The position numbers were made by a program, and so were the translations under genes. The notes beneath the pieces were generated by a model, which had not been told where the DNA came from, searched no databases, and saw only the letters and a program-made list of their open reading frames with translations. From NCBI GenBank assembly GCA_028713655.1, contig JAQTNW010000004.1:48677-112676 (forward strand): a stretch of 64,000 nucleotides of DNA, in the 5' to 3' direction. Positions 1 through 8,869 of the stretch are shown piece after piece. The first letter of the stretch is position 1, and every line of letters starts with the position of its first letter. Source of the DNA: Candidatus Methylacidiphilales bacterium (GTDB taxonomy: Bacteria > Verrucomicrobiota > Verrucomicrobiia > Methylacidiphilales > JAAUTS01).

Positions 1-203
<203 letters not shown>

Positions 204-296
204 TGAACAGCGGGTACCACCATGACTCCGAACCTTGCAGGCTACAAAGGGCCGGGCATGGAGGCTGTCCAACGGCAAAATTTTATCAAATAGGGC

Positions 297-324
297 TTGC
301 GCCGGGTTTATTTTGTCATAATAT
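297..324 (+). promoter_or_regulatory. Putative promoter of the ArsR/SRPBCC pair
   Basis: A -35-like TTGCGC (297-302) and a -10-like TAATAT (319-324) are separated by 16 bases. Transcription would start at about 331-333, on or next to the ATG at 333, so the transcript would be leaderless or nearly so. The -10 box runs into the 24-bp palindrome at 321-344. This is an inference from sequence spacing only. Confidence 0.4.
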
Positions 325-344
325 TTAACCATATGGTTAAATAT
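321..344. promoter_or_regulatory. 24-bp perfect palindrome, likely ArsR operator overlapping the start codon
   Basis: The half-site ATATTTAACCAT (321-332) is followed directly by its exact reverse complement ATGGTTAAATAT (333-344). The second half begins with the ATG of the ArsR gene, so operator and first codons are the same DNA. ArsR-type repressors bind such palindromes and usually repress their own promoter. The position over the -10 box and start codon fits autorepression, which is inferred. Confidence 0.75.
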
Positions 345-677
345 ATAGCGAGATCGCTGGACCGCACCTTCGCCGCCCTGGCCGACCCGACCCGACGTCG
401 CATCCTCGAACATCTCGCGGGCGGCGACCGCTGCGTGACCGACCTGGCGCGGCCCTACCGGATGTCGCTCCCCGCCGTTTCAAAACATTTGCGCGTTTTG
501 GAACGCGCGGGACTGGTCCGTCGCAAGCGTGACGGGCGCGTGCATCACCTGAAGCTGGAGGCCAAACCCATGCAACAGGCGGAGGCCTGGATCGGGGAAT
601 ACCGGAAATTCTGGGAGGATAACTTTGATCGTTTGGACGAATACTTGAAACAACTGCAAGCCAAGGAGAAAAAATGA
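333..677 (+). CDS. ArsR-family transcriptional regulator
   Basis: The 114-residue winged-helix protein begins with the conserved ArsR core (FAALADPTRRRILEHL), followed by the recognition-helix region SLPAVSKHLRVLERAGLV and the wing at KRDGRVHHLKL. No metal-binding cysteine pair is visible. It resembles the ArsR subgroup encoded beside SRPBCC/AHSA1 proteins rather than a metal sensor. An upstream in-frame start at 297 exists, but 333 matches the family N-terminus and lies in the palindromic operator. The stop overlaps the next start by 4 bases (ATGA), so the two genes are probably translationally coupled. It probably represses the pair; the inducer is unknown. Confidence 0.88.
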   Translation: MVKYIARSLDRTFAALADPTRRRILEHLAGGDRCVTDLARPYRMSLPAVSKHLRVLERAGLVRRKRDGRVHHLKLEAKPMQQAEAWIGEYRKFWEDNFDRLDEYLKQLQAKEKK

Positions 678-1162
678 GCACAAACAAAATGACGGAAGGA
701 ACAATCAAGCTGCAACTGACCCGTGTGTTTGACGCGCCGTGTGAACTGGTTTGGCGCGCATGGACGGATGTGAACCAATTCAGCCGATGGTTTGGCGCGG
801 CGGCATGCGAAGGATCCTCACTGAAATCGGTGAAGATGGATGCGCGCACGAAGGGGAAATACCGTATCCAGGTGTTGCGTGCGGATGGCGAATTTTTTAC
901 AACCGTTGGGGTTTATCGCGAAGTAAAACCACTGGAGCGCCTGGTGTTCACATGGCAGTTTGAAAAGGACGGCAGCGGCAATGAATTCGGCGAAGTCGAG
1001 CCTCCCGAAATGCTCGTAACGCTTGAATTCAAGGCACGCGGCAAACAAACGGAACTGACGTTGACGCATGAGAAATTTGCGTCTGTTGAAAGCCGTGACC
1101 GCCACAACCTTGGCTGGACCCGTTGCCTCAACGAACTCAGCGCTTTCCTGCCAAAGCAGTGA
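674..1162 (+). CDS. SRPBCC/AHSA1-family protein
   Basis: The 162-residue protein belongs to the START-like helix-grip fold superfamily. It shows the usual opening (LTRVFDAPCELVWRAWTD followed by RWFGA) and the C-terminal amphipathic helix (GWTRCLNELSAFL). These proteins bind hydrophobic ligands in a central cavity; the ligand here is unknown. The start overlaps the ArsR stop by 4 bases, and ArsR-AHSA1 pairs are a common bacterial arrangement. About 180 bases follow before the next recognisable sequence. Confidence 0.85.
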   Translation: MSTNKMTEGTIKLQLTRVFDAPCELVWRAWTDVNQFSRWFGAAACEGSSLKSVKMDARTKGKYRIQVLRADGEFFTTVGVYREVKPLERLVFTWQFEKDGSGNEFGEVEPPEMLVTLEFKARGKQTELTLTHEKFASVESRDRHNLGWTRCLNELSAFLPKQ

Positions 1163-1343
1163 CCCAAGGCCTGGTTGGGAATCGAATCTGATATCACCTG
1201 GTGTATTGTCGAATTGCATCCATACTGGGATTGTGCTGACATATTACTAAACGCATATCTATGGAGAATAATCCCCCAAATGCCTGCATTCCCGGTTCCG
1301 GCTTTTTCCCGGGATTGCCGCCCGGCAGGCCGCTATTATTGGA

Positions 1344-1658
1344 GTGTTGGTGTTGACAGGCTGGATGTGGGATATTGACTGGTTCAAGCGCATCCTGCTG
1401 GATTTGAAGATGTCCAAGGTGGGTGGATTGGAAGTCCTGCGCCAGATCAAGAATGATCCCAGTCTCAAAATGATTCGGGTCGTCGTGATGACCTCCTCGC
1501 GTGAGGAGCAGGATTTGCTGAACAGTTATCAACCTGGCGTGAATGCCTATGTGGTCAAGCCTGTGAAATTCCAGGGATTTGTTGAAGCGGTCAGGCAAAT
1601 CGGTTGTTTTTGGGCTCTTTTCAATGAGGCGCCGCCCGGGTCCGCCGGACGCGCATAA
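1344..1658 (+). pseudogene. Truncated response-regulator receiver domain (Rcp1-like remnant)
   Basis: From about base 1387 the reading frame encodes the second half of a CheY-like receiver: ILLDLKMSKVGGLEVL with the phospho-acceptor Asp, then VVVMTSSREEQDLL and NAYVVKPVKF. The first half of the domain (beta-1 with the acidic pair, helix 1) is missing, and the DNA upstream to 1163 does not encode it in any frame I could see. A GTG at 1344 could start a 104-residue protein, but it could not fold as a normal receiver. I read it as a decayed gene. Its motifs resemble the single-domain regulators found with phytochrome-like kinases; no such kinase is nearby. Confidence 0.65.
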
Positions 1659-1683
1659 GCTGTACGCAAAAAGGCAAAATTGT

Positions 1684-2010
1684 TCAGGCTTTTTTCACGA
1701 AGCAGGCTTTAAGGCCGATGGAGATGCCGTCGATCCTGCAGGAAATTTCGTGATCGCCGTCAACAAGGCGGATCGGTTTGGATTTTGTCCCGCCTTTTAG
1801 AACCTGCGATGAGCCCTTCAACGGCAAGTCCTTGATCAAAACCACCATGTCTCCGTCAGCGAGCGCATTGCCGTGGGCATCTTTGACGACCCGAGCCTTC
1901 TCCGCTTCAGGCTCGCGCTCCCACTCGTGCCCGCAGGTCACGCATTCCCAGTGCGTGGGGTGCTCCATAATTTCGGTCATTTCGCACATCGGACACGAGG
2001 ACTTGCTCAT
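1684..2010 (-). CDS. yjdM: YjdM (PhnA)-family zinc-ribbon protein
   Basis: The 108-residue protein has an N-terminal zinc ribbon (CPMC and CVTCGHEW) and the PhnA/YjdM body, with GNALADGDMVVLIKDL and KGGTKSKPIRLVDGDHEI. Length and motif order match E. coli YjdM (about 111 residues). The old name 'alkylphosphonate uptake' is historical and the biochemical role is unclear. It stands alone, 68 bases from the next gene on the same strand. Confidence 0.88.
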   Translation of the reverse strand: MSKSSCPMCEMTEIMEHPTHWECVTCGHEWEREPEAEKARVVKDAHGNALADGDMVVLIKDLPLKGSSQVLKGGTKSKPIRLVDGDHEISCRIDGISIGLKACFVKKA

Positions 2011-2078
2011 AAGCCATGCACCTTAACCCGCCGTTATGCTGGCTTTCAAGCGTCTATTGAACAGAGGGTTGATAAAAC

Positions 2079-2654
2079 CTATTTTACGAGCATGCGTTCA
2101 ATGCGCCGGTCTGGGATGAGCCAGAGGAGTGCAACGAACGCATACAGACTGCTCGCAATCCACGGACTTAGAAACGCGAGCGGGATGGCGGTAAGATAGC
2201 ACACGGGCGAAAGTTTGCCTTTCCAGTCCTTTCCAATTGCCTCAGCCAGCAGGGAGTTGCGGCCTTGCTCGGCGATGATGGTGCGTTGCAAAATGTAATA
2301 CGCAAGGGCCGCCATCAAGAGCACGAATCCATAAACGGCTGTGGGTATCGGCGCAAGATGGTTTTCGCCCATCCAGCCTGTCGTGAATGGAAAGAGCGAC
2401 AGCCAGAACAGCAAATGCAGGTTTGCCCACAGGATGCCGCCGGTTACGAATTTGGTTGAATGGAACATATGATGATGGTTGTTCCAATAAATGCCGACGT
2501 AGATAAAGCTCAATACATAGCTTAAGAACACCGGCAGCAACGGTTGCAGACCGCTGAATTCAGTTGTGTGGGGCACTTTCAATTCCAGCACCATGATGGT
2601 GATGATGATGGCAAGTACGCCGTCGCTGAAGGCTTCAAGCCGGTTTTTCCGCAT
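2079..2654 (-). CDS. TMEM175/DUF1211-family potassium-channel-like membrane protein
   Basis: The 191-residue protein starts with the family signature RLEAFSDGVLAIIITIMVLE; the FSDG region forms the pore-lining helix of bacterial TMEM175. Five to six hydrophobic segments follow (about residues 10-25, 40-62, 75-95, 105-125 and 150-185). Bacterial members are about 200 residues and assemble as tetramers that conduct K+. It is divergent from the gene at 2732. Family assignment is firm; channel activity is by homology. Confidence 0.87.
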   Translation of the reverse strand: MRKNRLEAFSDGVLAIIITIMVLELKVPHTTEFSGLQPLLPVFLSYVLSFIYVGIYWNNHHHMFHSTKFVTGGILWANLHLLFWLSLFPFTTGWMGENHLAPIPTAVYGFVLLMAALAYYILQRTIIAEQGRNSLLAEAIGKDWKGKLSPVCYLTAIPLAFLSPWIASSLYAFVALLWLIPDRRIERMLVK

Positions 2655-2731
2655 CCGGGGATTTTATCCGAGAGACTGCAGCGATGCAATTACTGGTCTT
2701 TCCCGCCGGGTGGTGTTACTATGTACAGGCT

Positions 2732-4327
2732 ATGACTACCGAGCCTTCTCTCCCGCCCGATGCAGCCAGTTTGGAAATCGATCTGGCGCAATGTTTTCTC
2801 CCGGCGTGGACCAGGGAGGCTGGCAGCTCGGAACGGCTGGCGCGCATGGCCGAACGCGATGCGGGTGGCAGTCGTCGGGAAGGTTCGGGCAGACGGCGTG
2901 ATGACGGGGGAGGACGCCCGGCCCGGAGATCGGCGCCAGGTGGTGGATTTGGCGCAGGCATGGGCGGCAGCGCAGGCAATCGTCCTAAGCCGCGCGAGAG
3001 TGGCAGGCGCGATGGCAGACGGGAAGATCGAGGCCGGGGCGCGCGACACGAACAGCGCCCGGTTCCCGAAGTGCGGAGCGAGCCCGCTTTGACCGGTTGG
3101 GAGTTGCAGTTCATACCCGACTCGCACGGGATTGAGGGCCTGGCCCGGCAAATCAAGACCGGAACCAAAGCTTTCCCGTTATTTGAACTTGCCCGGCTTG
3201 TTTTGGAAAAGCCGGAGCGTTTCCGTGTGGAGTTCAAGCGTGCGGCAGACACTGCGTCCTCATTGTTCCAACTCAAGATTGACGGCAGTGTTTGGCTAAG
3301 CGAACAGGAGGCCATTGCCCATCTGTTGGCGCATCATCTGGACGCATTTTACCGCCGCGAACGCGTGCCCGTGGAACCGCCGAAAGGGGTGTACACTTCC
3401 GTGGCCCAGTGCGGACTGAGCGGTGTTGTATTGGGCCCGTCGAATTACCACGATTACCAAAGCAAGATCCGCAAACTGCATGCTGAGCGCTTTGCTCACA
3501 TGCCTTTCGAAGCGTACAAGAACCGCATTCGCATCGTGAAGGACGAAGCCTTGATTCAGCAGTGGAAGGACGAGCTGAGTTCAAAGGACGAATTTTATCC
3601 GCTGGAAATCCCTGAGCGAAGCGAACCGGTCAAACTGGGTACGCTGGCCGAAGTGGAGGCCCATTTCCGGCAAAACCACATGGGGGCGCAGGTCGAGGCG
3701 ATACGCAGCCGTGTCGCGTTGCCCGGCGCCATGGCCGTGAACCGCTCGGCACCGCCGGTTCAATTGCTGGTGCGGCGCTCGTTGGACGAACTGAGGCGTT
3801 TCCCATTGCCGATGGTGCATTTGATAAGCCGGCAACTGGAGTCAAAAGGGCTGAAAATTTTCAAGGCTCACCAAAACGTTACGTATGTTGCTCCCGCCAG
3901 TCCGCGGTATCTGGACCGTGAAGCCACCCCCGTTTCCGAAGCGGTGTGGGGCATGCTGGAATATTTGGAAACTCACGTTTCAACGCCAAGAGCCGGGCAA
4001 TGGAAGGCGCTTCTTGAGCTGCGCCCCCTGGCGCCGGAGATGAGCGAGAGTGCCCGTGAAACTGCCGTGATGGCGGATTTCATCTGGCTCTTGCGTGAAG
4101 GGCACGTCATGGATTACGCGGCACGCGGCCTGGAAGTTGCCCGGAAGCCGGCACAGCCAAAGGCCAATCCCAAAAGTTCGCCAGCCGCGGTGGATGGAGC
4201 GGGAGCGCAGACAAGCGAGCCCCCCAAAGCCAAGCGCTCCCGCCGCAGACGCCGCCGGGGTCGCGGGCAGGGACGCGGGGAAACTCCCGCAGTTCCAGAA
4301 ATCGCAGAAGCCGAGATTGCAGAATAG
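2732..4327 (+). CDS. Arg-rich protein of unknown function with disordered basic ends
   Basis: The 531-residue protein is not a family I can name. Residues 35-110 are Gly/Arg/Asp-rich and low complexity (GRRDGRREDRGRG). A folded central region from about 125 to 480 opens with GWELQFIPDSHGIEGLARQIK. The C-terminus is strongly basic (KRSRRRRRRGRGQGRG) and ends with an acidic Glu/Ala tail. Basic RGG-like ends suggest nucleic-acid binding, which is inference only. The ATG at 2732 is preferred over the upstream in-frame 2684 because the extra residues are hydrophobic and Cys-rich and lie against the divergent gene. It ends 21 bases before the convergent wrbA. Confidence 0.75.
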   Translation: MTTEPSLPPDAASLEIDLAQCFLPAWTREAGSSERLARMAERDAGGSRREGSGRRRDDGGGRPARRSAPGGGFGAGMGGSAGNRPKPRESGRRDGRREDRGRGARHEQRPVPEVRSEPALTGWELQFIPDSHGIEGLARQIKTGTKAFPLFELARLVLEKPERFRVEFKRAADTASSLFQLKIDGSVWLSEQEAIAHLLAHHLDAFYRRERVPVEPPKGVYTSVAQCGLSGVVLGPSNYHDYQSKIRKLHAERFAHMPFEAYKNRIRIVKDEALIQQWKDELSSKDEFYPLEIPERSEPVKLGTLAEVEAHFRQNHMGAQVEAIRSRVALPGAMAVNRSAPPVQLLVRRSLDELRRFPLPMVHLISRQLESKGLKIFKAHQNVTYVAPASPRYLDREATPVSEAVWGMLEYLETHVSTPRAGQWKALLELRPLAPEMSESARETAVMADFIWLLREGHVMDYAARGLEVARKPAQPKANPKSSPAAVDGAGAQTSEPPKAKRSRRRRRRGRGQGRGETPAVPEIAEAEIAE

Positions 4328-4348
4328 TGAAGTTCCTTGTGCTGCGGT

Positions 4349-4948
4349 TTATTTCTTCAATTGAGCCGCGATGCCGGCCACGTGTTTGCCCTGGAAACGC
4401 GCTTGTGCGAGTTCTTTTGCGCTGGGTTGGCGGGAGCCGTCCGAACCGGCTATGGTAGCGGCGCCCCAGGGCGAACCGCCCTTGACTTCGCTGATGTCGG
4501 CCAGTTCGGGACACGCGTAGGGCAGGCCGACGTAGATCATCCCGTGATGAATCAGCGTGGTGACAAAGCTGATGATGGTGCTTTCGTTGCCGCCGCCGGT
4601 TCCGGTGCTGGTGAACACACTGCCAACTTTTCCAACAAGTCCGCCCTTGACCCACAGTCCGCCGGTCTGGTCCAGAAAGTTGCGCATCTGCGCGGTCATG
4701 TTGCCGAAACGGGTGGGCGTGCCGAAAATGATGGCATCATAGTCGCCCAATTCCTTCGGAGAGGCAACAGGCGCGGCTTGGTCGAGTTTTGCGCCGCTGC
4801 GTTGCGCCACTTCAGGTGGCATGGTTTCCGGCACGCGTTTGATGATCACTTCCACGCCTTCGACGGAGCGGGCGCCTTCGGCGATGGCACCGGCCATGGT
4901 TTCGATGTGGCCGTACATGGAATAGTAGAGGACGAGGAGTTTGGTCAT
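4349..4948 (-). CDS. wrbA: NAD(P)H:quinone oxidoreductase WrbA (type IV flavodoxin-like)
   Basis: The 199-residue FMN protein shows the flavodoxin phosphate-binding loop [12 protein letters not shown] at residues 8-19, [25 protein letters not shown] around 73-97 and [11 protein letters not shown] around 112-122, all typical of WrbA. It reduces quinones by two electrons, which avoids semiquinone radicals. It lies 37 bases downstream of the pirin gene on the same strand, so the two probably form an operon, divergent from a LysR regulator. Confidence 0.95.
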   Translation of the reverse strand: MTKLLVLYYSMYGHIETMAGAIAEGARSVEGVEVIIKRVPETMPPEVAQRSGAKLDQAAPVASPKELGDYDAIIFGTPTRFGNMTAQMRNFLDQTGGLWVKGGLVGKVGSVFTSTGTGGGNESTIISFVTTLIHHGMIYVGLPYACPELADISEVKGGSPWGAATIAGSDGSRQPSAKELAQARFQGKHVAGIAAQLKK

Positions 4949-4985
4949 ATGTTTTTTCGGTTGGGTTGGTTTATCGATTGGCTGC

Positions 4986-5681
4986 TTAATTTAGATCGAA
5001 TATCAAAACCTGCGAGGGTTTGATTGTGAAAATTTTCAGTTGGGTTTCTTCGCTCACAGCAGCGGCATCACCCCCGAAAAGCCGGTGCCCATTCAGCTCA
5101 ACTTCGCCTTCGGCGACATGAACCCAAGCATGGCGTCCTTGCGCCAATGAATGTGCCACGCCGTTGCCTGCATCAAGTTTGGCCAGCCAGAGGTCGGCGT
5201 CCTGGTGAATCGCAATCGAGCCATCACGGCCGCTTTTGCTGGCAGCGAGCAACAGCTTTCCCGTTGGAGCGTCCTTGAACGACTTTTCCGCATAGCGCGG
5301 GCTCACGCCCTTCGCGTTCGGTTTGATCCAGATTTGCAGCAGATGCGCGGCTTCGTCCTCTGATGGGTTAAATTCGCTGTGTTGAACTCCAGAGCCTGCC
5401 GCCATGTATTGGACTTCTCCCGCGCGGATCACGCGGCCATTGCCCATGGAATCCTTGTGTTCCAGTGCGCCGCTCAGGATGTAGGTAATGATCTCCATGT
5501 CGCGATGCGGATGGGTTCCGAAGCCCATTCCCGGCATGATAAGATCGTCGTTGATGACGCGCAGGCTGCGGAAGCCGTTCCACTGCGGGTCATGATAATC
5601 CGCGAAGCTGAATGTGTGGTAACTGTCGAGCCAGCCATGTTCGGCATGGCCGCGTTCGTTTGATTTGCGAATAATCATCAT
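4986..5681 (-). CDS. Pirin-family protein (YhhW-like cupin)
   Basis: The 231-residue bicupin has the pirin signature: [13 protein letters not shown] near residue 20, then [27 protein letters not shown] with the metal-binding His/His/Glu, and [10 protein letters not shown]. Close relatives such as E. coli YhhW act as quercetin 2,3-dioxygenases; the physiological substrate here is unknown. Two adjacent Met codons make the start ambiguous by one residue. With wrbA downstream it forms a redox or aromatic-stress pair, and the LysR gene starts divergently 82 bases away. Confidence 0.92.
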   Translation of the reverse strand: MMIIRKSNERGHAEHGWLDSYHTFSFADYHDPQWNGFRSLRVINDDLIMPGMGFGTHPHRDMEIITYILSGALEHKDSMGNGRVIRAGEVQYMAAGSGVQHSEFNPSEDEAAHLLQIWIKPNAKGVSPRYAEKSFKDAPTGKLLLAASKSGRDGSIAIHQDADLWLAKLDAGNGVAHSLAQGRHAWVHVAEGEVELNGHRLFGGDAAAVSEETQLKIFTIKPSQVLIFDLN

Positions 5682-5763
5682 GAAATGAGATTATCACGCA
5701 TGCCGGTGCGCCGTGAAATATCATGTTTCTTGCCTCAGCATAACTTAAAGGCATGCTCGGGGA

Positions 5764-6657
5764 ATGGAGCTGCGCCACCTTCGCTACTTTGTCGCCGTCG
5801 CAGATGAGGAGAATGTTTCGCGCGCGGCCCTCAAGCTGCATGTTTCGCAGCCGGGCTTGAGCAGGCAAATCCATGATCTGGAAGAGGAAATCGGTTTCCA
5901 ACTTTTCACACGCAGCGCGAAGTCCCTTTATTTGACCGAGGCCGGCAAAATTTTTCTGAATGAGGCGCGCGCGGTGCTCCGGCATGCGGAGGAAGCGGTG
6001 AATACGGCCCGGGCCGTCGCCACCGGAAATCGCGGAGAACTTCACATTGGTTATGCCCCCTCGCTGTACGCTCGCATTTTGCCCTCGGTATTGCGTGCGT
6101 TTCAAGCTGTCCTTCCCCATGTTCGCGTGGTGCTGCATGATCTGTCCACCGAGGAGATGCTCGCCCAATTGCGGGAAGGGAAGCTGCAGATTGCCCTGCT
6201 TGTGCGTCCTTCGCGAACACTGTTGAATGGGTTGCGCTTTGAGGAACTGGGCCGCGAGCTCATGTGCCTGGCAGTGGCGCCAAACCATCCTCTTGCCCGG
6301 CGTCGCATGGTAACTTTATCGGAGGCTGTGCGGGAACCGCTTATTGTTTACAGTCGGAAGGAGTATCCTGACTATCATGTATTTTTGGCAGAAACCTTTG
6401 CTGCGACGAAACGCAAGCTGCGCATAGCGGAGGAACACGATGGACTTAGCAGCCTCATTGCCTCAGTCGAAGCTGGTGGCGGCGTGGCCGTAGTGTCAAA
6501 ATCAGTGGCCTGTTTTACCGGAGCGCGACTCAAGCTTTTGCCGCTTTTACCCGCGCCCAAGCAGTTGGTTATTGGGGCCGGGTGGAGCAAAAAGGGCCTT
6601 AGCGCCGCCGGGGAGGAATTTTTAAAGTGCGCAAAAAAGGCCGCACTAAAAAAATAA
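5764..6657 (+). CDS. LysR-family transcriptional regulator
   Basis: The 297-residue protein has the LysR helix-turn-helix at residues 1-60 (MELRHLRYFVAVADEENVSRAA and VSQPGLSRQIHDLEEEIG), then the LysR substrate-binding domain (residues about 90-290; GELHIGYAPSLYARILPSVL). It is transcribed away from pirin-wrbA, the usual placement for a LysR activator that also controls its own gene. The 82-bp shared gap (5682-5763) must hold both promoters. The effector cannot be told from sequence. Confidence 0.92.
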   Translation: MELRHLRYFVAVADEENVSRAALKLHVSQPGLSRQIHDLEEEIGFQLFTRSAKSLYLTEAGKIFLNEARAVLRHAEEAVNTARAVATGNRGELHIGYAPSLYARILPSVLRAFQAVLPHVRVVLHDLSTEEMLAQLREGKLQIALLVRPSRTLLNGLRFEELGRELMCLAVAPNHPLARRRMVTLSEAVREPLIVYSRKEYPDYHVFLAETFAATKRKLRIAEEHDGLSSLIASVEAGGGVAVVSKSVACFTGARLKLLPLLPAPKQLVIGAGWSKKGLSAAGEEFLKCAKKAALKK

Positions 6658-6779
6658 CAGGCGAAGGATAAGGGGCATGTGAACGCACCTGCACGGCGGC
6701 CAATTCTGACGGAATTTTTGTAACCTTGAGCGGGGTTTGTGGTTTATTTGAATATCCGGCAGTAATTTATGGAGACGGA

Positions 6780-7760
6780 ATGAAGTCATTTTATAAATTA
6801 TTCGGGGCGATTTGTGCTTGCGTGCTGTGTGAGGCCTGTTGTCTTGCGTATGACCCGTTGTCTGTGGCCAATCCGGATGCCGTCCGCATTCAGGATTTTA
6901 CGGTGCAGGACAAGGCGCGGAATCGGGAAATTCCCATCCGGGTGTATTGCCCGGTGGACAAGACGCCTGCGCCTGTGGTGCTTTTCAGCCACGGACTTGG
7001 CGGGTCGCGCGAGGGCAGTACGTTCCTGGGTCGGCATTGGGCGGGACGGGGTTATATGGCCGTTTTTATGCAGCATCCCGGCAGCGACACCTCGGTTTGG
7101 CAGGGCAAACCTCTGCTGGAGCGGATGGGTGCAATGAAAGAAGCCGCCAATGGTCGGAATTTCATTCTGCGGACGGAAGATGTTCCAGCGGTTATCAATC
7201 AACTGGAGCTTTGGAACAAAACCTCAGGCCACCCGTTGTCGGGCAGGCTGGATATGGCAAAGTTGGGCATGTCGGGCCATTCGTTCGGCGCTGTTACGAC
7301 ACAGGCAGTGAGCGGACAAAGTTTTGCCATGTTGGGGCCGCGTTATACGGATTCGCGCATCAAAGCCGCCATTGCTTTCAGCCCCAGCGCCCCGCCCGTG
7401 GGTGATCCCAGGATGGCATTTGGACGGGTGAAGATTCCCTGGATGCTGATGACCGGCACCAAGGACCTGGCACCGATCGGCGGCGCCACGATGGAGACGC
7501 GCCGAGCTGTTTATTCGGCTTTGCCGCCGGGCGGCAAGTATGAACTGGTTCTTTATAATGCGGAGCATTCGGTTTTCACCGATCGTGCGTTGCCCGGCGA
7601 TCATGAACCGCGCAACCCCAACCATCACCGCGTTATTCTGGCCTTGAGCACGGCTTTTTGGGACGTATGGCTGCGCGGTGACGCGGAGGCGAAGGCTTGG
7701 CTTGAGAGTGCCGGGCCGGCGTCGGTGCTTGAGTCCAACGACCACTGGCAGTACAAGTAG
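6780..7760 (+). CDS. Secreted alpha/beta hydrolase, PAF-acetylhydrolase-like
   Basis: The 326-residue protein begins with a signal peptide (MKSFYKLFGAICACVLCEACC; a cysteine near the end could make it a lipoprotein). Residues 60-100 hold the strand and oxyanion region VVLFSHGLGGSREG. The nucleophile elbow GMSGHSFGA follows near residue 170, with a C-terminal catalytic His in NAEHSVF. Substrate is unknown; esters or short acyl lipids are likely for this fold. The start at 6780 is chosen over 6726 because GGAG at 6771 is well spaced and the signal peptide begins there. Confidence 0.8.
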   Translation: MKSFYKLFGAICACVLCEACCLAYDPLSVANPDAVRIQDFTVQDKARNREIPIRVYCPVDKTPAPVVLFSHGLGGSREGSTFLGRHWAGRGYMAVFMQHPGSDTSVWQGKPLLERMGAMKEAANGRNFILRTEDVPAVINQLELWNKTSGHPLSGRLDMAKLGMSGHSFGAVTTQAVSGQSFAMLGPRYTDSRIKAAIAFSPSAPPVGDPRMAFGRVKIPWMLMTGTKDLAPIGGATMETRRAVYSALPPGGKYELVLYNAEHSVFTDRALPGDHEPRNPNHHRVILALSTAFWDVWLRGDAEAKAWLESAGPASVLESNDHWQYK

Positions 7761-7898
7761 CCCACTTGGCCGGCTTATGACCGGGTATTTTGAAATAAGC
7801 GGCTTTTATATCGTGCAATACGGGTCATCCACCCTTGACTTTGTTAGGTATTCCGCCTCAACTCTCCATCTCGAAAAACAACAAAGGAGAGTTATATC

Positions 7899-8057
7899 AT
7901 GAACCCAATTATTCTGATTATTCTGGCCATCTTGATTCCGCCGCTTGCAGTTTATCTCAAAACAAATTCAGCCAAAGACACGATCATCAACGTGATTCTT
8001 TGTTTTGTGTTTTGGGTTCCAGCCGTCCTCCACGCGCTCTATATTGTCCTGAAATAA
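7899..8057 (+). CDS. YqaE/Pmp3-family small membrane protein
   Basis: The 52-residue peptide (MNPIILIILAILIPPLAVYL, then a short polar loop and INVILCFVFWVPAVLHALYIVL) has the two hydrophobic helices and the PPLAVYL signature of the UPF0057/Pmp3 family. AAAGGAG at 7884-7890 is a strong ribosome binding site. Family members insert in the cytoplasmic membrane and are often stress-induced; the mechanism is not established. Confidence 0.88.
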   Translation: MNPIILIILAILIPPLAVYLKTNSAKDTIINVILCFVFWVPAVLHALYIVLK

Positions 8058-8140
8058 GGCGTTCAGGCCCGGCTGTGCAGGACCTTGTCCTGTTCATATT
8101 CTAATATTGCGAAGGAGCGGCGCTCTGATAGCCTTATATT

Positions 8141-8869
8141 GTGCTCCAGACCCAATCCGATCCCGTAGATTTGATGGGCAAATGCCGGGCCTATATTGAA
8201 TCCCAAGGTTCCGTCAAAGTTCTCAAAAACACGTCGTTTTATCCTTCGGTGGCTTTTTCACGCCAGGCGGGCGCGGGGGGGCTCGTGGTGGCCCGATTAT
8301 TGGTTGATTACCTTGAAGAGCACCGCAAAAGGACCGAACCGGCCTGGACCCTCTTCGATCGCAATCTGGTGCATCAGATCCTCGAAGACCACGATCTGCC
8401 GCGATCCATTGAAAAATTTTATCCGGAAGATGTGCGTTCCGAGCTGGAAAGCACGGTGGAGGAAATGTTGGGATTGCATCCGTCCACAGCCACCATGGTC
8501 GAGCAGACGAGCAAGACGATCATCAAGCTTGCGAACAAAGGCCATGCGGTTCTCGTGGGCAGGGGAGCCAATATCATCACGCATGGATTGAATAACATGA
8601 TTCATGTGCGCCTGGTCGCCCCGCTGGATTTCCGGTTAAAGCACATCAAACAATTTTACAGTTTGAGCACGTCGGAAGGGCTGGCTTATATCAATCAGGC
8701 GGACCGGGCGCGGGCGCGTTATGTGAAACGTTATTTCAGCCGAAATATTGAAGATCCATTGCAATACGATCTCGTTATCAATACCGCCACGATAGGCTTC
8801 GAGGCTGCGGCGGGATTGATCGCCACCGCGGTGGCCGCCCTGGAGGCCGGGCAAGGCCGCGCCGGTTAA
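8141..8869 (+). CDS. Cytidylate kinase-like family protein
   Basis: The 242-residue protein contains a P-loop-like SRQAGAGGLVVARLL near residue 42, LFDRNLVHQILED, an AVLVGRGANIITHG segment and YVKRYFSRNIEDPLQYDLVINT. This matches the cytidylate-kinase-like family, distinct from canonical Cmk. A nucleotide kinase role is likely but the substrate is unproven. The start is uncertain: GTG at 8141 or ATG at 8174, neither with a well-spaced ribosome binding site (GGAG at 8113 is about 25 bases off). It converges on dapL, and the stop codons overlap within TTAA. Confidence 0.78.
   Translation: MLQTQSDPVDLMGKCRAYIESQGSVKVLKNTSFYPSVAFSRQAGAGGLVVARLLVDYLEEHRKRTEPAWTLFDRNLVHQILEDHDLPRSIEKFYPEDVRSELESTVEEMLGLHPSTATMVEQTSKTIIKLANKGHAVLVGRGANIITHGLNNMIHVRLVAPLDFRLKHIKQFYSLSTSEGLAYINQADRARARYVKRYFSRNIEDPLQYDLVINTATIGFEAAAGLIATAVAALEAGQGRAG

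Noticed and set aside
4337..5023. Long open frame (228 codons) on the plus strand
   Set aside because: It is antisense to wrbA, whose motifs are unmistakable; a composition shadow.
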